From Coptis chinensis (lineage: Eukaryota; Streptophyta; Magnoliopsida; Ranunculales; Ranunculaceae): a DNA stretch of 64,000 nucleotides. Made by a program: the position numbers and the translations under genes. Shown in pieces: positions 47,843-57,560 of the stretch (positions are counted from its first letter, which is position 1; the number at the start of each line of letters is the position of its first letter). The stretch lies in the NCBI GenBank assembly GCA_015680905.1, contig CM027379.1:102351001-102415000 (forward strand). Reading direction: 5' to 3'. Below the pieces are notes generated by a model. It did no database searches, was not told the origin of the DNA, and saw only the letters and a list, made by a program, of their open reading frames with translations.

Positions 47843-50462
47843 TTACTTAGTTTGTTGAGCAGAGATGGTATCTCCCTTAGTAGTACTTGCAGGAACTGAC
47901 TGAGTGATTGAGGGCTGGATAGAGCACTCACCTGGAACAGGTATGATAGGAGCAAGAGGCAAGTCATCATCAGTTTCTTCTTCAGAAGATGAGGAAACGT
48001 TAGGCATGAGCTCATTTTGAATGGTCAAGATGCTAGTAGACAGGTCAAGATACATGATGAAAAGGTTAGTCACTTGTCCTTGCTCATCCACCTGATGAAT
48101 GTATCCAGCAGCCCCCACCGCCTCTTTAAATTTAACTTGCTTAGCAGCTTTGAAGGAATCTTCGATAACATCAAGAACTCTCAAAGCGAAATGAACGACA
48201 TTGTCAGAGGACCTCCTCTTTACCTTTTTGGCCAATTTAGAATAAAACCCAAAGGTTTCAATCAGGAGATCATCAGCCTTTGTGGTAGAACGTAAACGAT
48301 TCTCCCTGAGGCTCCTCTCATAACCTGACATAAGCTCATTAGATTAAATGATGGCCTGACCAAGCGTCCTCATCTCAGCATTTCTATGATCCAGATCACC
48401 TTGGACTTGATCTTTTTATGCTTGCAGTGTGGTAAATTGGGAGCGCAGTTCCAAAAAATTTACTTTCCAGGAGGCAGATTCGGCAGCTTCGTTCTGGGCT
48501 TTACCAAGAGAGGTTCGAAGAGTTGCAACTGTCTCTCTCATATTTCTAAAGCCAGCATCAGCTTTCTTCTCTCTGGCTAGGAGCTGGTCAACCTGGCCCT
48601 GCAGTTCCTCAGCCTGTTTCTCAGTAGCCTCCTTTTCCCAGTGCAACTCACCAGTAGCCATGTCGTCAGCGGTTGTACTGGCTGAGTTGGCAAAGATCAG
48701 CTCTTTCATAGCCAGGAAGTCATTCACCAGCTGGAGAGTGGTACAAAATGTGTAAGTAACGCGATAAGATATGTCAAATAATATGTAGGGAAAGAAGTTC
48801 TACCTTGGCCATATGAATGGCAGATCTGTGGTATGACAGGTCCAGACTGCCAGCCATACTGTCTTCAGCTTTGTCAATTGGAAGTCGCGCAGCTTCCAAA
48901 ACTCCAAACGCGATATCAGCATCATTAATAGAATGTTTGTTGGTAACTGAAAGCTCACCAGATCGGCCCCAACACCGCATCTCCACAGTCATCTCCATTT
49001 CAGGAGAGTCAGGGGATTGTGACGAAAAGGGCATATCATCTCCCCTCCTCCTCCTGTGTCCATCCTCAGAGTGAACAGGAGGGTGGGCCACTGTGATAGC
49101 GATGGCATCAACAATGTTTTTTCCCTTCCGATTATAGGGAAGGGAGGGATTAATAGTAGAGTGTACATTTTCATCAGCCTGTTCAAAACCTATGGGAAGA
49201 TCTAAGGTCAGTAGTGGTGCAGTTACTTCTTCAAAAAAACTTACCAGATTGGGGAGGAATTACAGGAACTTGGACAGGTGTTTCCTCATCTACATTTAGA
49301 AGATAGAATTTCATTTTCTTACTTGTAGGGGCGGCATCAGAAACAATGGCCGAACCAGTTCTCTTCAACCTTGAGCGTACAGACGCACGTACTTATCTCT
49401 TAAAATTGCTAGCAGCCCGAAGCTCTTGAGCCAGTTCAAGGCCTCTCCCACCAGTGATCACACAGTTGTCACTGATATCGAACTGCACCCGTTGGGGCAG
49501 CTTCTCTAGCAGCATCAGCAGAACTCTTCTCTCCCCGGTTCCCTCTCCTTTTGGAAATAAGATAGGGTTCTACCTGACCTGGAGGAGGAAGAAGGTCAGC
49601 AACCTGATCCACAGGAGGGGAAGTATTGTGCATCCAGTGTTCACAATATTAACTCTGAAAAGTGAAAAGCTAGGGACAAGTGCCAGCAGTTATGCAGCAG
49701 ACATGTTGAAATACTCCAATAAATGGGTGGGGTCAGGAACTACCACCTAGGGCATCCTCTGCTATTTGGAGATCTATGTGATGATATCCACCATCCCAGC
49801 ATCAGTTGCAGTCAATTGGCTCCAGAGAGAAGAGTCGTCTAATAAATAACAGCATAAAAACTAAGTCCAAAGCACTTACACAGGATTTGCAATGTTTATA
49901 AAGAAGCATACTTACTGGTTGGGGCATGGGCATGCTTTCTGGGGACAAGAATCCCCATTGTCTCACCCTTAGCATCTTGAGGACGAATGCCCCATTCTTC
50001 ACCCAACACCCTGATATGGTGATCAACCCATCCTTCATCGCTATGTTTCCCTTCAAAGGAAACGATTGGAGTGTTCTTATCTCTAGTCATGAGATAATAA
50101 TAAGACTGGTCTCGAATGCGGCGGACCTTGTAGAAATACCCAAACACCCAACGATTCAGAGTAAACCCATGTCTCTTCGCCAGAATGGCAGAGTACATAA
50201 CAATTCTATAGAACATAGGCACTGCTTGACCCAGGGCAAGGTTAAAATGGATCAGACACTCTCTTAACAAGGGATGGAGAGGAAGAGTAAGAACAGCCCT
50301 GAGTTGGCCAATGGTGACGAGCGCCACCTCCTTGTAGGCCTGTTCGTCAGATAACCTCCCCCATTCCAACCTAATGTTGGCAGGAATATGAAATTTCTCC
50401 CTGATCAGTTCAAGGGAAGAGAGAACCTCGAAGTTTATAAGGGACCAATTTGGATGCGTCAT
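47843..50462 (-). mobile_element. Antisense gene region of the Tat element
   Basis: Minus-strand open frames at 49896-50462, 48774-49091, 48416-48727 and 47843-48331 lie between integrase and the 3' LTR. The first reads LTLPLHPLLRECLIHFNLAL, FYRIVMYSAILAKRHGFTLN and WVFGYFYKVRR, like the putative gypsy-type transposon protein family (Pfam Transposase_28 type). The third is rich in coiled-coil heptads (EKEATEKQAEELQGQVDQLL). Antisense frames in this position are known from Tat-group elements. Fossil; spread over several frames. Confidence 0.72.
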
Positions 50463-50813
50463 TGAAAAAGAGAGAAAGTTTGAAGTTTTTGAGGTAAACC
50501 CTAGCAGGAAAATGAGAGGTTTAGTGTGTAGAGGAAACTGGACAAGAAGATGATATAGACTCTCTCACAAGATCCTTTATATACAAATAAGATGGACGGT
50601 TACGATTAGCCCAAGAATTACGTCTTCTCGGGATGAAACCGCCATCATTAGCTTTTTTGGGAAACGGCGTGTCTGTTCGAGTCGTCTTTTCAGAGCCTTA
50701 ATTAGTTGGGTACGTAAGCAATTCCAGCAACTGTTCAGAAAAAATATTCTCGCGCCAAAAGCAATGTCGCTTCATCAAGCACCCACGTGCTAGATGGCAC
50801 GAGAGGGGGTATC

Positions 50814-51475
50814 TGTAAAGGGGATTTCCCGTCATTGGACAGTTAACAAGTGTATGGGAAATAACCCAGGACTATGGATGTCCAAAATGGAACAAGGATC
50901 ATCGGATCAATTCCGCGAATAAGTGATCTCGTGTTTAGCATAAGTGTTTAGTAAACATGTGCCAAGCACATGACTGACCGCCTCTAAGTATAACAGTTCT
51001 CCAAGTCGTTAAGAACGGATATGGACAGTTCATGAACAGAAAGAAACTGAAGAAGGCGATCTTTGATGATAAGGAAGGAATCGTGATTGCATATTTTCAA
51101 GAGTTATCTTTTAGATATAATCTTCTCATGTACGATGGGACATTATGATCAGCAATGAAACCTATCTCTAGTAAGATATGGTCTAGATTCAGACTTTCAT
51201 AAAGAGATAATTCCTAATAGGAAGGTAAAGTCCAAAGATGGAAGGGAACTCACAAGCGGTGAGGACAGCCCTAATCTAAGGACTCTCATAGCCCTTCCTA
51301 TATAAATCATAAGGATTCGCTCTTAGGAACTACACAAAATAAGGTTTGATTCTCCGCATAAACAAGGAGATATGTAGGCAGCCGCCAGGCGGTTCAACCC
51401 TGAACTCTAATTCATCTCATCCCTTCTCGATCAAGAAGAGAGCTCCTAAATCACAAGGCACAAAGTATGATCAAG
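50814..51475 (+). repeat. Tat element 3' LTR
   Basis: Begins TGTAAAGGGGATTTCCC after a purine tract (gagagggggtatc) and matches the 5' LTR. Confidence 0.88.
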
Positions 51476-51522
51476 GGATACTCAGAAAAGCCCTTACAAC
51501 AAAGATGGCAGATTGATGCAGG

Positions 51523-52321
51523 CAGGGGAGAAGCGAGGATTTTTATCCAACGGGGGCGGAGTTTGGGTCAACAAAAAAACTTATAACAAATCACATATAT
51601 TAATTATATTGTTCTAAATTAGTAAAATAAGTTTTCACACACATTGATAATAGTAAGCAAAATAAGTTTGTAACTCAAAAACATTCAACATATTATAAGC
51701 ATACCAAGAATCATAAATAGCCATGTCTAATTGCAAAATGAAGGCAACCAAAAAACATCAAGTTTTAACTTCAAACTTAAAAGAATTTTCCTTTACAAGA
51801 CTTGACATCAAAGTCTACAATCAATGAATTAGTGCTAAATATTTTTACAATCTCATTTTCGATATACACTGTCATACTATCTGCAAGAAATTCATTCCCC
51901 ATCTTGTTCCGAAGCCTAGTTTTAACCAATTTCATTGCAAAAAATGCTTTTTCTGTTGTTGCTGTAGAAATCGGAAGAGTCAACACCAGTTGAAGTAGTC
52001 GATCTACAAGAATACGAGATCACGGACTGTTATTCTGTTAGAGCATGAGAATTGGTGAACTGAGAAGACGAGATCGAGTGGAGTGATGGAGTATTTATTC
52101 GGCTCAGACGAGATCGATTGGAGTGATGGACTATTTTTTATGTCAGGGGCCCATCGATTTCATTCTCACCAAATGCAAATAGTAACCCCAAACAAAAATA
52201 AAAGAGTCAGACATAACTTCTGGAAAATGAAAAAGAAAGAGATATATATTTCTTTTTTTTTTCTTAAAATTTTAGGGGGGGGCAACTGCCCCTGCCAGCC
52301 ACCCCCTTAGCTCCGCCCCTG
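51523..52321 (-). mobile_element. Non-autonomous hAT element with transposase C-terminal relic
   Basis: The ends are CAGGGGAGAAGC and, reverse-complemented, CAGGGGCGGAGCTAAGGGG. A perfect 8-bp duplication GATGCAGG flanks it (51515-51522 and 52322-52329). On the minus strand 51777-51986 reads LTLPISTATTEKAFFAMKLV, KTRLRNKMGNEFLADSMTVY, the hAT dimerisation region of the zinc-finger MYM-type family. The catalytic core is absent, so the element of 799 bp is an internal-deletion derivative that would need a helper transposase. It sits in the chromovirus integrase region just past the Tat 3' LTR. Confidence 0.88.
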
Positions 52322-52334
52322 GATGCAGGGGATC

Positions 52335-53258
52335 AGGGGATACTCAATAGTGATCACAGGAAAACTCTGGACCGAACTGTTCAAGCTTCTAGGTTTTCAG
52401 CTCAACTTCTCCACCAACAACCACCCTCAGAGTGATGGTCAGACAGAAAGATTCAACTCCATGTTAGAAGAGTACTTACGCCACTTCATCAGTACCAACA
52501 AGTCAGTGTGGGTACAACTACTTGATGTGGCACAGTTCTGCTTCAACCTCCAAAAGAGGTCAGCCACCAACAAGAGCCCTTTTGAACTCATCACAGGATA
52601 ACAACCTCTAGCACCTCACATGATCGTTAGTGGGTACAAAGATGCCAGCCCCATAGCCTTCCATCTTGCCAAGGAATGGAAAACCAATGCAGATCTTGCC
52701 AAAGCCTATTTGGAGAAATCCGCACACAAAACAAAGAAGTTTGTATATCATAACCGCCGCCCAGATCCCTTTTCAAGTAGGTGACCAAGTCCTTCTCAAG
52801 ACAGATCAAATATGCCACTTCAACAGAGTTGACAGAGCTCACAAAGGCCTTTTACAGCGCTATGTCGGACCAGTCACCATTCTGGACCGTATTGGCCAAG
52901 TTTCCTACAAACTTCAACTCCCACATTGGCTCAGAAAAACGCATCCAATATTCCATGCCAGCTGTTTGAAGGAGTACCATGCAGACAAGGACGATCCAGG
53001 CAGAAGCATTACCACCAGAAGATTCAAGCACACCACCATCAAGCCAGATAGAAAGGTCGAGGAGATTCTAGCCGACAGAACAATCACCCCAGCATCGTGA
53101 GATCAGCCGCAGTTGGAGTATCTTGTCAAGTGGAAAGATTTGCCACTCTTAGAAGCCAGTTGGGAACGAGCTTCCACTCTCACCTCATTCAAGCAGAAGA
53201 TTGAAGAGTTCAAGGATATCAGTGCGACGAGGACGTCTGCGCATTAAGTGGGGGAAAG
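52335..53258 (+). mobile_element. Chromovirus integrase C-terminal part, chromodomain and polypurine tract
   Basis: The integrase stretch includes NNHPQSDGQTERFNSMLEEY. A chromodomain with EYLVKWKDLPLLEASWE lies at about 53113-53180. A purine tract GTGGGGGAAAG (53248-53258) precedes the 3' LTR. In chromoviruses this domain steers integration to marked chromatin. Fossil; broken. Confidence 0.88.
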
Positions 53259-53840
53259 TGTAATGGATACAATTGTAATAGTCATGTAATGAGTATATAT
53301 ATGTTAACTATATGTCAAAACTAGAGTCTGAACCATCCCAAATGACATTAGGCAGATATATGCTATTTTGGATGTTCAAACCTTCTCGCATGCTCCCAAT
53401 TTCAGTTCCATGTTTTAGTATGTTTCTAGACACCCCAAATAGAGTGGTCGAAAGTACAAATCGGAGAATCAAGCTAGGAGTCATGTCTAGTTAAAGTTTC
53501 GACCTGGTTCAATGTTCCCTTTTGATTGCATGGGAAAAATCTTATTGACATATATGTAGGGGAATAGCAAGCTTCCTCTACAACTAAGACTGTTGCCTTC
53601 GCTTGCCACAATTGTACTGTTGATTACTCGAATAAAAGTTATCCGATGCTTTTTTATGAACTGTTGCCTTCTTACGAACTGTTTACTTACTGTTTCTGCT
53701 CACTTCGTACAGTTGTGATCTGATTACTGTTTACTCAAACACCACTAGTTCACACTGCTCACTCGAATAACAAGCTTACTTGGGATAAGTTATGCCCAAG
53801 TACCGCACGACACGCACTGCATCCAAGCGGGTCCGTAGCA
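53259..53840 (+). repeat. Chromovirus 3' LTR
   Basis: Starts TGTAATGGATAC and ends near GTCCGTAGCA; matches the 5' LTR over its later part. Confidence 0.85.
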
Positions 53841-54344
53841 CTAGGGCCCCGCAGCCCAAGGGGCCCCTAATATATTCCAGCGGTCCAGTCCACTATTGCT
53901 TTTTCATGTTTTTTCAGACGGTTAGAGTAAAAAAAGACGTTTTTACATCTCTACACTATATGGTAGCGGGGTTTTGAGGAACCCATTCTCTACTATCAAG
54001 TAGGCAAATTGAAATCTCCTTATTTGTTCAATTTATAAACACGTCGCTCACAAAAATTAGAAATCTCCATTTTATTAATAATTTAGAAGAACCTCTCTAA
54101 TGTAACTTAAATTATATAATTATTTTCTATTTTTCTATTTGAATTTAGAACAAGCTCTTTTTTATTAATAATTTAGAAAAAAAACTCTCTAATATAATTA
54201 TCCCTTATATTATATTAAATTAGATGTGCCTCACTGTGTAATTACAATTTCCAAAAAAAGCCTTCAGGGTAAAAAGCTCGATGCGTAGCACGGTTTTTAA
54301 TGAGAAAAAGATAGGGGTTTCATTTGTTCTGGTCGACACTCAAA
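53841..54344. other. Intergenic stretch between the stack and the PPR locus
   Basis: GC-rich words at its start (ctagggccccgcagcccaag) look like the edge of another repeat. A direct repeat of about 35 bp, ttttattaataatttagaa.., occurs near 54072 and 54159. No gene. Confidence 0.5.
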
Positions 54345-56186
54345 ATGGCGATGTTAAGGAGGGTTTCTTCTTCTGGTACTCTCTCTTTCCTTCTTTCGCT
54401 TCAAAACTACTACTACGTATCAACCACTTCTGCCGATCAAGACCACCTTCATTTTGATTTATTAGACAAATTGGTTAGAGATCGTTGTAAATCTAGAACA
54501 CTTGAGCTTGACGAGGCATTGCGTTTCTTTAATGAGTTGATTCTGTTCACACTTTTACTCACTTGTCAAGACCAAACACTATTCTACTGTTTTATCTATG
54601 TATAATGCAATGGGTTCCGCTCCTGACATTGTTACGCTTTCTACACTAATCAATTGCTACTCTTATATGGGTCGGGTGGATTTCGGGTTTTCTGTTTTGG
54701 GGACTATTCTTAAACGTGAATGTGGTTACTTTCACTACTCTGCTCAAGGGTTTGTTCAACAAAATGTTGGCAAATCGATATCCATGCAATGTTGTCACTT
54801 ATGGGGTTGTCATCAATTGGTTCTGCAAATCATTAAATTCAGATGCTGCCCTTCAATTGGTGAGCTCAATGGAAAAGGAAAAACTTAAGCCGGACATCCA
54901 CATATACAATATCGGGTGAATGACGCCGTCAATCTCTTTCAGGAAATGGTTTACAGCTCTTTAATTCATGGACTATGCAGCATTCGTCAATTGAAAGTAG
55001 CCTTGAGCTTGTTTGAAAATATGTCCAAAGGAGCATCTCACCGAATGTAGTAACCTTCAACATTCTTGTCGATGCCCTTGGCAATGAGGGTAGGACCAGT
55101 GAAGCACTTCAGGTGTTAGAATTGATGCTTCAAAGAGGTATAACGCCTGATGTCGTCACATATAATTCTTTGATTCATGGCCTATGCATCTCCAGTAATT
55201 GGAACAAGGCAACTGAATTGTTACATGATATGATCAGTCGAGGAATCTTGCCATATGTGAGAACATACAATATTTTGGTCGATACGTATTGCAAAGAAGG
55301 GAAAGCTAGTGAGGCACATCAACTATTAGAGGAGATGATCCAAAGAAATATGGCACCTAACAATATCACCTACAACTCTTTGATGGATGGGTATTGTTTA
55401 CAAGGTCGAATGGAAGAGGCTGTGAATGTTTTTCTTTTAATGGTTGACGCTGGTCTGGAACCCAACATTGGTAATTGTAATACTTTGATTAATGGTTATT
55501 GCAAGGCTAAGAGATTAGATGAGGCTATGAAACTTTTTCAGGATATAAGTCGGAAGTGTCTGAAACCTAATGTTATCACGTATAGCACCCTTATAGGTGG
55601 ACTATGTAAGGTTGGGAGAGTTGTGGACGCAATGAAGATTTTTATAGACATGCAAACTCGTGGGCAGAGTCCAAATATTGTCACTTATGCTATATTAATA
55701 GAAGGTGTGTGTTCTAATGGTTGTCTTTCTGAAGCTATGGAATTGATTCATTTGATGGAAAGAAATGGGTTAAGAGCTGATGTTGTGATTTATAGCAGTA
55801 TTATTCACTACATGTGCAAAGAAGGAAAGTTGTTGGAAGCCAAGGAACTATTTTACAGCCTTTCTTCAAAAGAGGTGCTGCCTAACACCATAACATATAC
55901 CACAATGATCAATGGCTTTTGTAAGGAGGGCATGTTAATTGATGCTCAAAGTTTGTTCATAGAGATGGAAGAGAATAGTGTTGCTCCAAATGACCGCACG
56001 TTCAATATCATGGTTCAAGGATTTCTCAAAGGTAGAAATTTTGAGAAGGCAGTGCAATTTCTTAAGGCAATGGATGAGAGGAGGTTCTCGGCGGATGCAA
56101 ATACTATGTCTATGGTTATAAATTTGCTGGCTAAAGATGAACCAAATCATGAGAGTTTGGACATACTTCGTAATTTCTTGTTGTAA
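54345..56186 (+). pseudogene. Rf-like P-class pentatricopeptide repeat gene, decayed 5' half
   Basis: P-class PPR proteins bind organelle RNA in a sequence-specific way; this subtype resembles restorer-of-fertility-like proteins. ATG 54345 opens a mitochondrial-type leader (MAMLRRVSSSGTLSFLL) and LDKLVRDRC..LDEALRFFNELI. The frame then changes several times between about 54545 and 55110, with PPR pieces in different frames: PDIVTLSTLINCYSYMGRVD, NVVTFTTLLKGLFNKMLANR, CNVVTYGVVINWFCKSLNSD. From 55113 to 56186 one frame of 357 codons stays open with nine full 35-residue repeats and a partial tenth, each of the VTYN.LI.G.CK.G...A..L...M type. Compared with RFL proteins of about 600 residues, some early repeats look deleted. 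It is most simply a pseudogene; expression of the open 3' half is possible but not shown. Confidence 0.85.
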
Positions 56187-56888
56187 GGGTGAGTTGCGGA
56201 TGATATTCTTCGGTTGGGACTGTTGTTATCAATCATGTTCTGTATGACCTGTTGTGACGAACAAGCTTTTGTTATCTTGGTACGTCAGCTCGTAATTAAT
56301 CTTGTAACGAGTACGTCCTCCAGCCATTTTCTTGAATTTCATAAGTTTAAAAAATTTCTAATCAATAACTTAATATGTTCTTTTATTTTATTTTTATCAT
56401 CCATTATATATTACCTTCAATTTAACGGATTATTTCTCAATTAATAGTATATTAGTATCCATACTATTAACTCATTGGAAACTAAAGAAAAAAAAACGGT
56501 ATACAGAGAAATAGACCCTTCGTTTCCCTCGCCTTCAGCCTTCTCCACCGTTTCCCACGTTCTCAAGCAAAAAAATGCACGCCTCCATAACTAATCAACA
56601 TTTTTCTTCACCTCTTTATAAAACCAACAATACACTCTTACCTCTATCATCTTCTTTTTGCCTTCTTTGGTTTTATAATCCCTCATTCTCTCTGACTCTC
56701 TATATTCTTCTTCTTCTCTGCTGGTATTTGTTTGTTTCTGATATATATTTAAGTATTTGTTTTATGATAATAATGTTGAAGATGTTTATATGTTATTCAC
56801 AGAAACAATAGTGCTGGCTTGCTGCTAAAAAATTTTGTTTAGGATTTACAGAAAACACGTACAGTCTTTTTCTTGTTATTTGATACTG

Positions 56889-56894
<6 letters not shown>
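56187..56894. other. 3' flank of the PPR locus; no gene recognised
   Basis: AT-rich, with a pyrimidine-rich leader-like stretch at 56520-56720. The open frame 56575-56811 is Leu/Phe/Tyr-rich and low-complexity, with no family match. Confidence 0.45.

Positions 56895-56964
<70 letters not shown>
56895..56964. repeat. (TA)n dinucleotide microsatellite
   Basis: A TA run of about 35 units. An open frame across it on the minus strand is an artefact. Confidence 0.98.
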
Positions 56965-56967
<3 letters not shown>

Positions 56968-56968
56968 A

Positions 56969-56999
56969 CCGTGCCCGCACGCACGGGTTTGATTTTTAG
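56969..56999 (+). mobile_element. Degenerate Helitron-like 3' terminus
   Basis: CCGTGC-ccgcac-GCACGG forms a 6-bp hairpin, followed 9 bases later by TTAG and T where CTAG|T would be expected. A TA run directly before such hairpins is common at plant Helitron ends. No partner 5' end was identified. Confidence 0.35.
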
Positions 57000-57159
57000 T
57001 GATTTTACATAAGTGAAGCTACTAAGTGAAACTCCAAGGCTACTAAGTGAAGCTCGCTAAACATTGATTTTAATGGTATCTTGATCGGGCAAGTCCCATT
57101 TGCAGTCATTCTCTATTGGTGACCTTCGAGCCTATTTGATGGGATGATGGTCTCCACTA

Positions 57160-57560
57160 CATTATTTCCACTTCAGTGGTTGTGGTGTGCATAGCTGCTT
57201 TGAGAGCCAGTGTCTTTGAATTTGCCCGATCACTTCCCTCTTGTAGTTTTCCAAGTTATTACTATCGCCTTTTTGCAAGACTTTGTGTTCTTTCATATAG
57301 TTACGATTCCAGACACCATTGAGTGTTCCATAGGTGTTTAATCGATGCAATTGTTCGATTTCAAATATTTATAGTGTCTTTTAAATTGTGAAAGACGGAG
57401 TTGACCTTAAACTTTTTAGAAATCCATGCCCATGTTCCTTTGTAGTGTCACATTCTCAGAACAAATGATCAAGAGATTCTTCTTTCTGCCATCCCAATCC
57501 AAGTAGGTAGTAATTACTTTAAATGTGAATTCCATAAAAGGTTGCTCTAGCAGACCTTTG
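57160..57560 (-). pseudogene. Possible LINE tail (zf-RVT-like) relic
   Basis: The minus strand has pieces such as GVWNRNYMKEHKVLQ followed by basic and amphipathic residues. These recall the zf-RVT end of plant LINE polyproteins (..W.ERN.R.H...). The frame changes often and no reverse transcriptase is seen. The call is tentative. Confidence 0.3.

Larger units (their letters stand above)
25309..51475 (+). mobile_element. Tat-lineage Ty3/gypsy fossil
   Basis: Parts in order: 5' LTR, a primer site starting TGGCGCCGTC, gag, protease, reverse transcriptase (split by the Athila element), RNase H, a second RNase H domain, integrase, a long 3' region with antisense open frames, 3' LTR. The second RNase H and the antisense frames are marks of the Tat lineage. 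LTRs are about 90% alike over the first 270 bases by eye. Broken in many places; inserted in the chromovirus integrase. Confidence 0.88.
17939..53840 (+). mobile_element. Ty3/gypsy chromovirus fossil, host of the nested stack
   Basis: An LTR retrotransposon read left to right: 5' LTR, tRNA-iMet primer site, gag, protease, reverse transcriptase, RNase H, integrase, chromodomain, polypurine tract, 3' LTR. The chromodomain and initiator-Met primer site place it among plant chromoviruses. Its own length would be about 6 kb; the rest is insertions: a solo LTR, a Tat element (itself holding an Athila element) and a hAT element. The LTRs are about 90% alike by eye, so it is old. It is broken in many places. 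Confidence 0.92.

Noticed and set aside
56793-56984. Open frame of alternating Ile-Tyr on the minus strand
   Set aside because: A direct product of the TA microsatellite.
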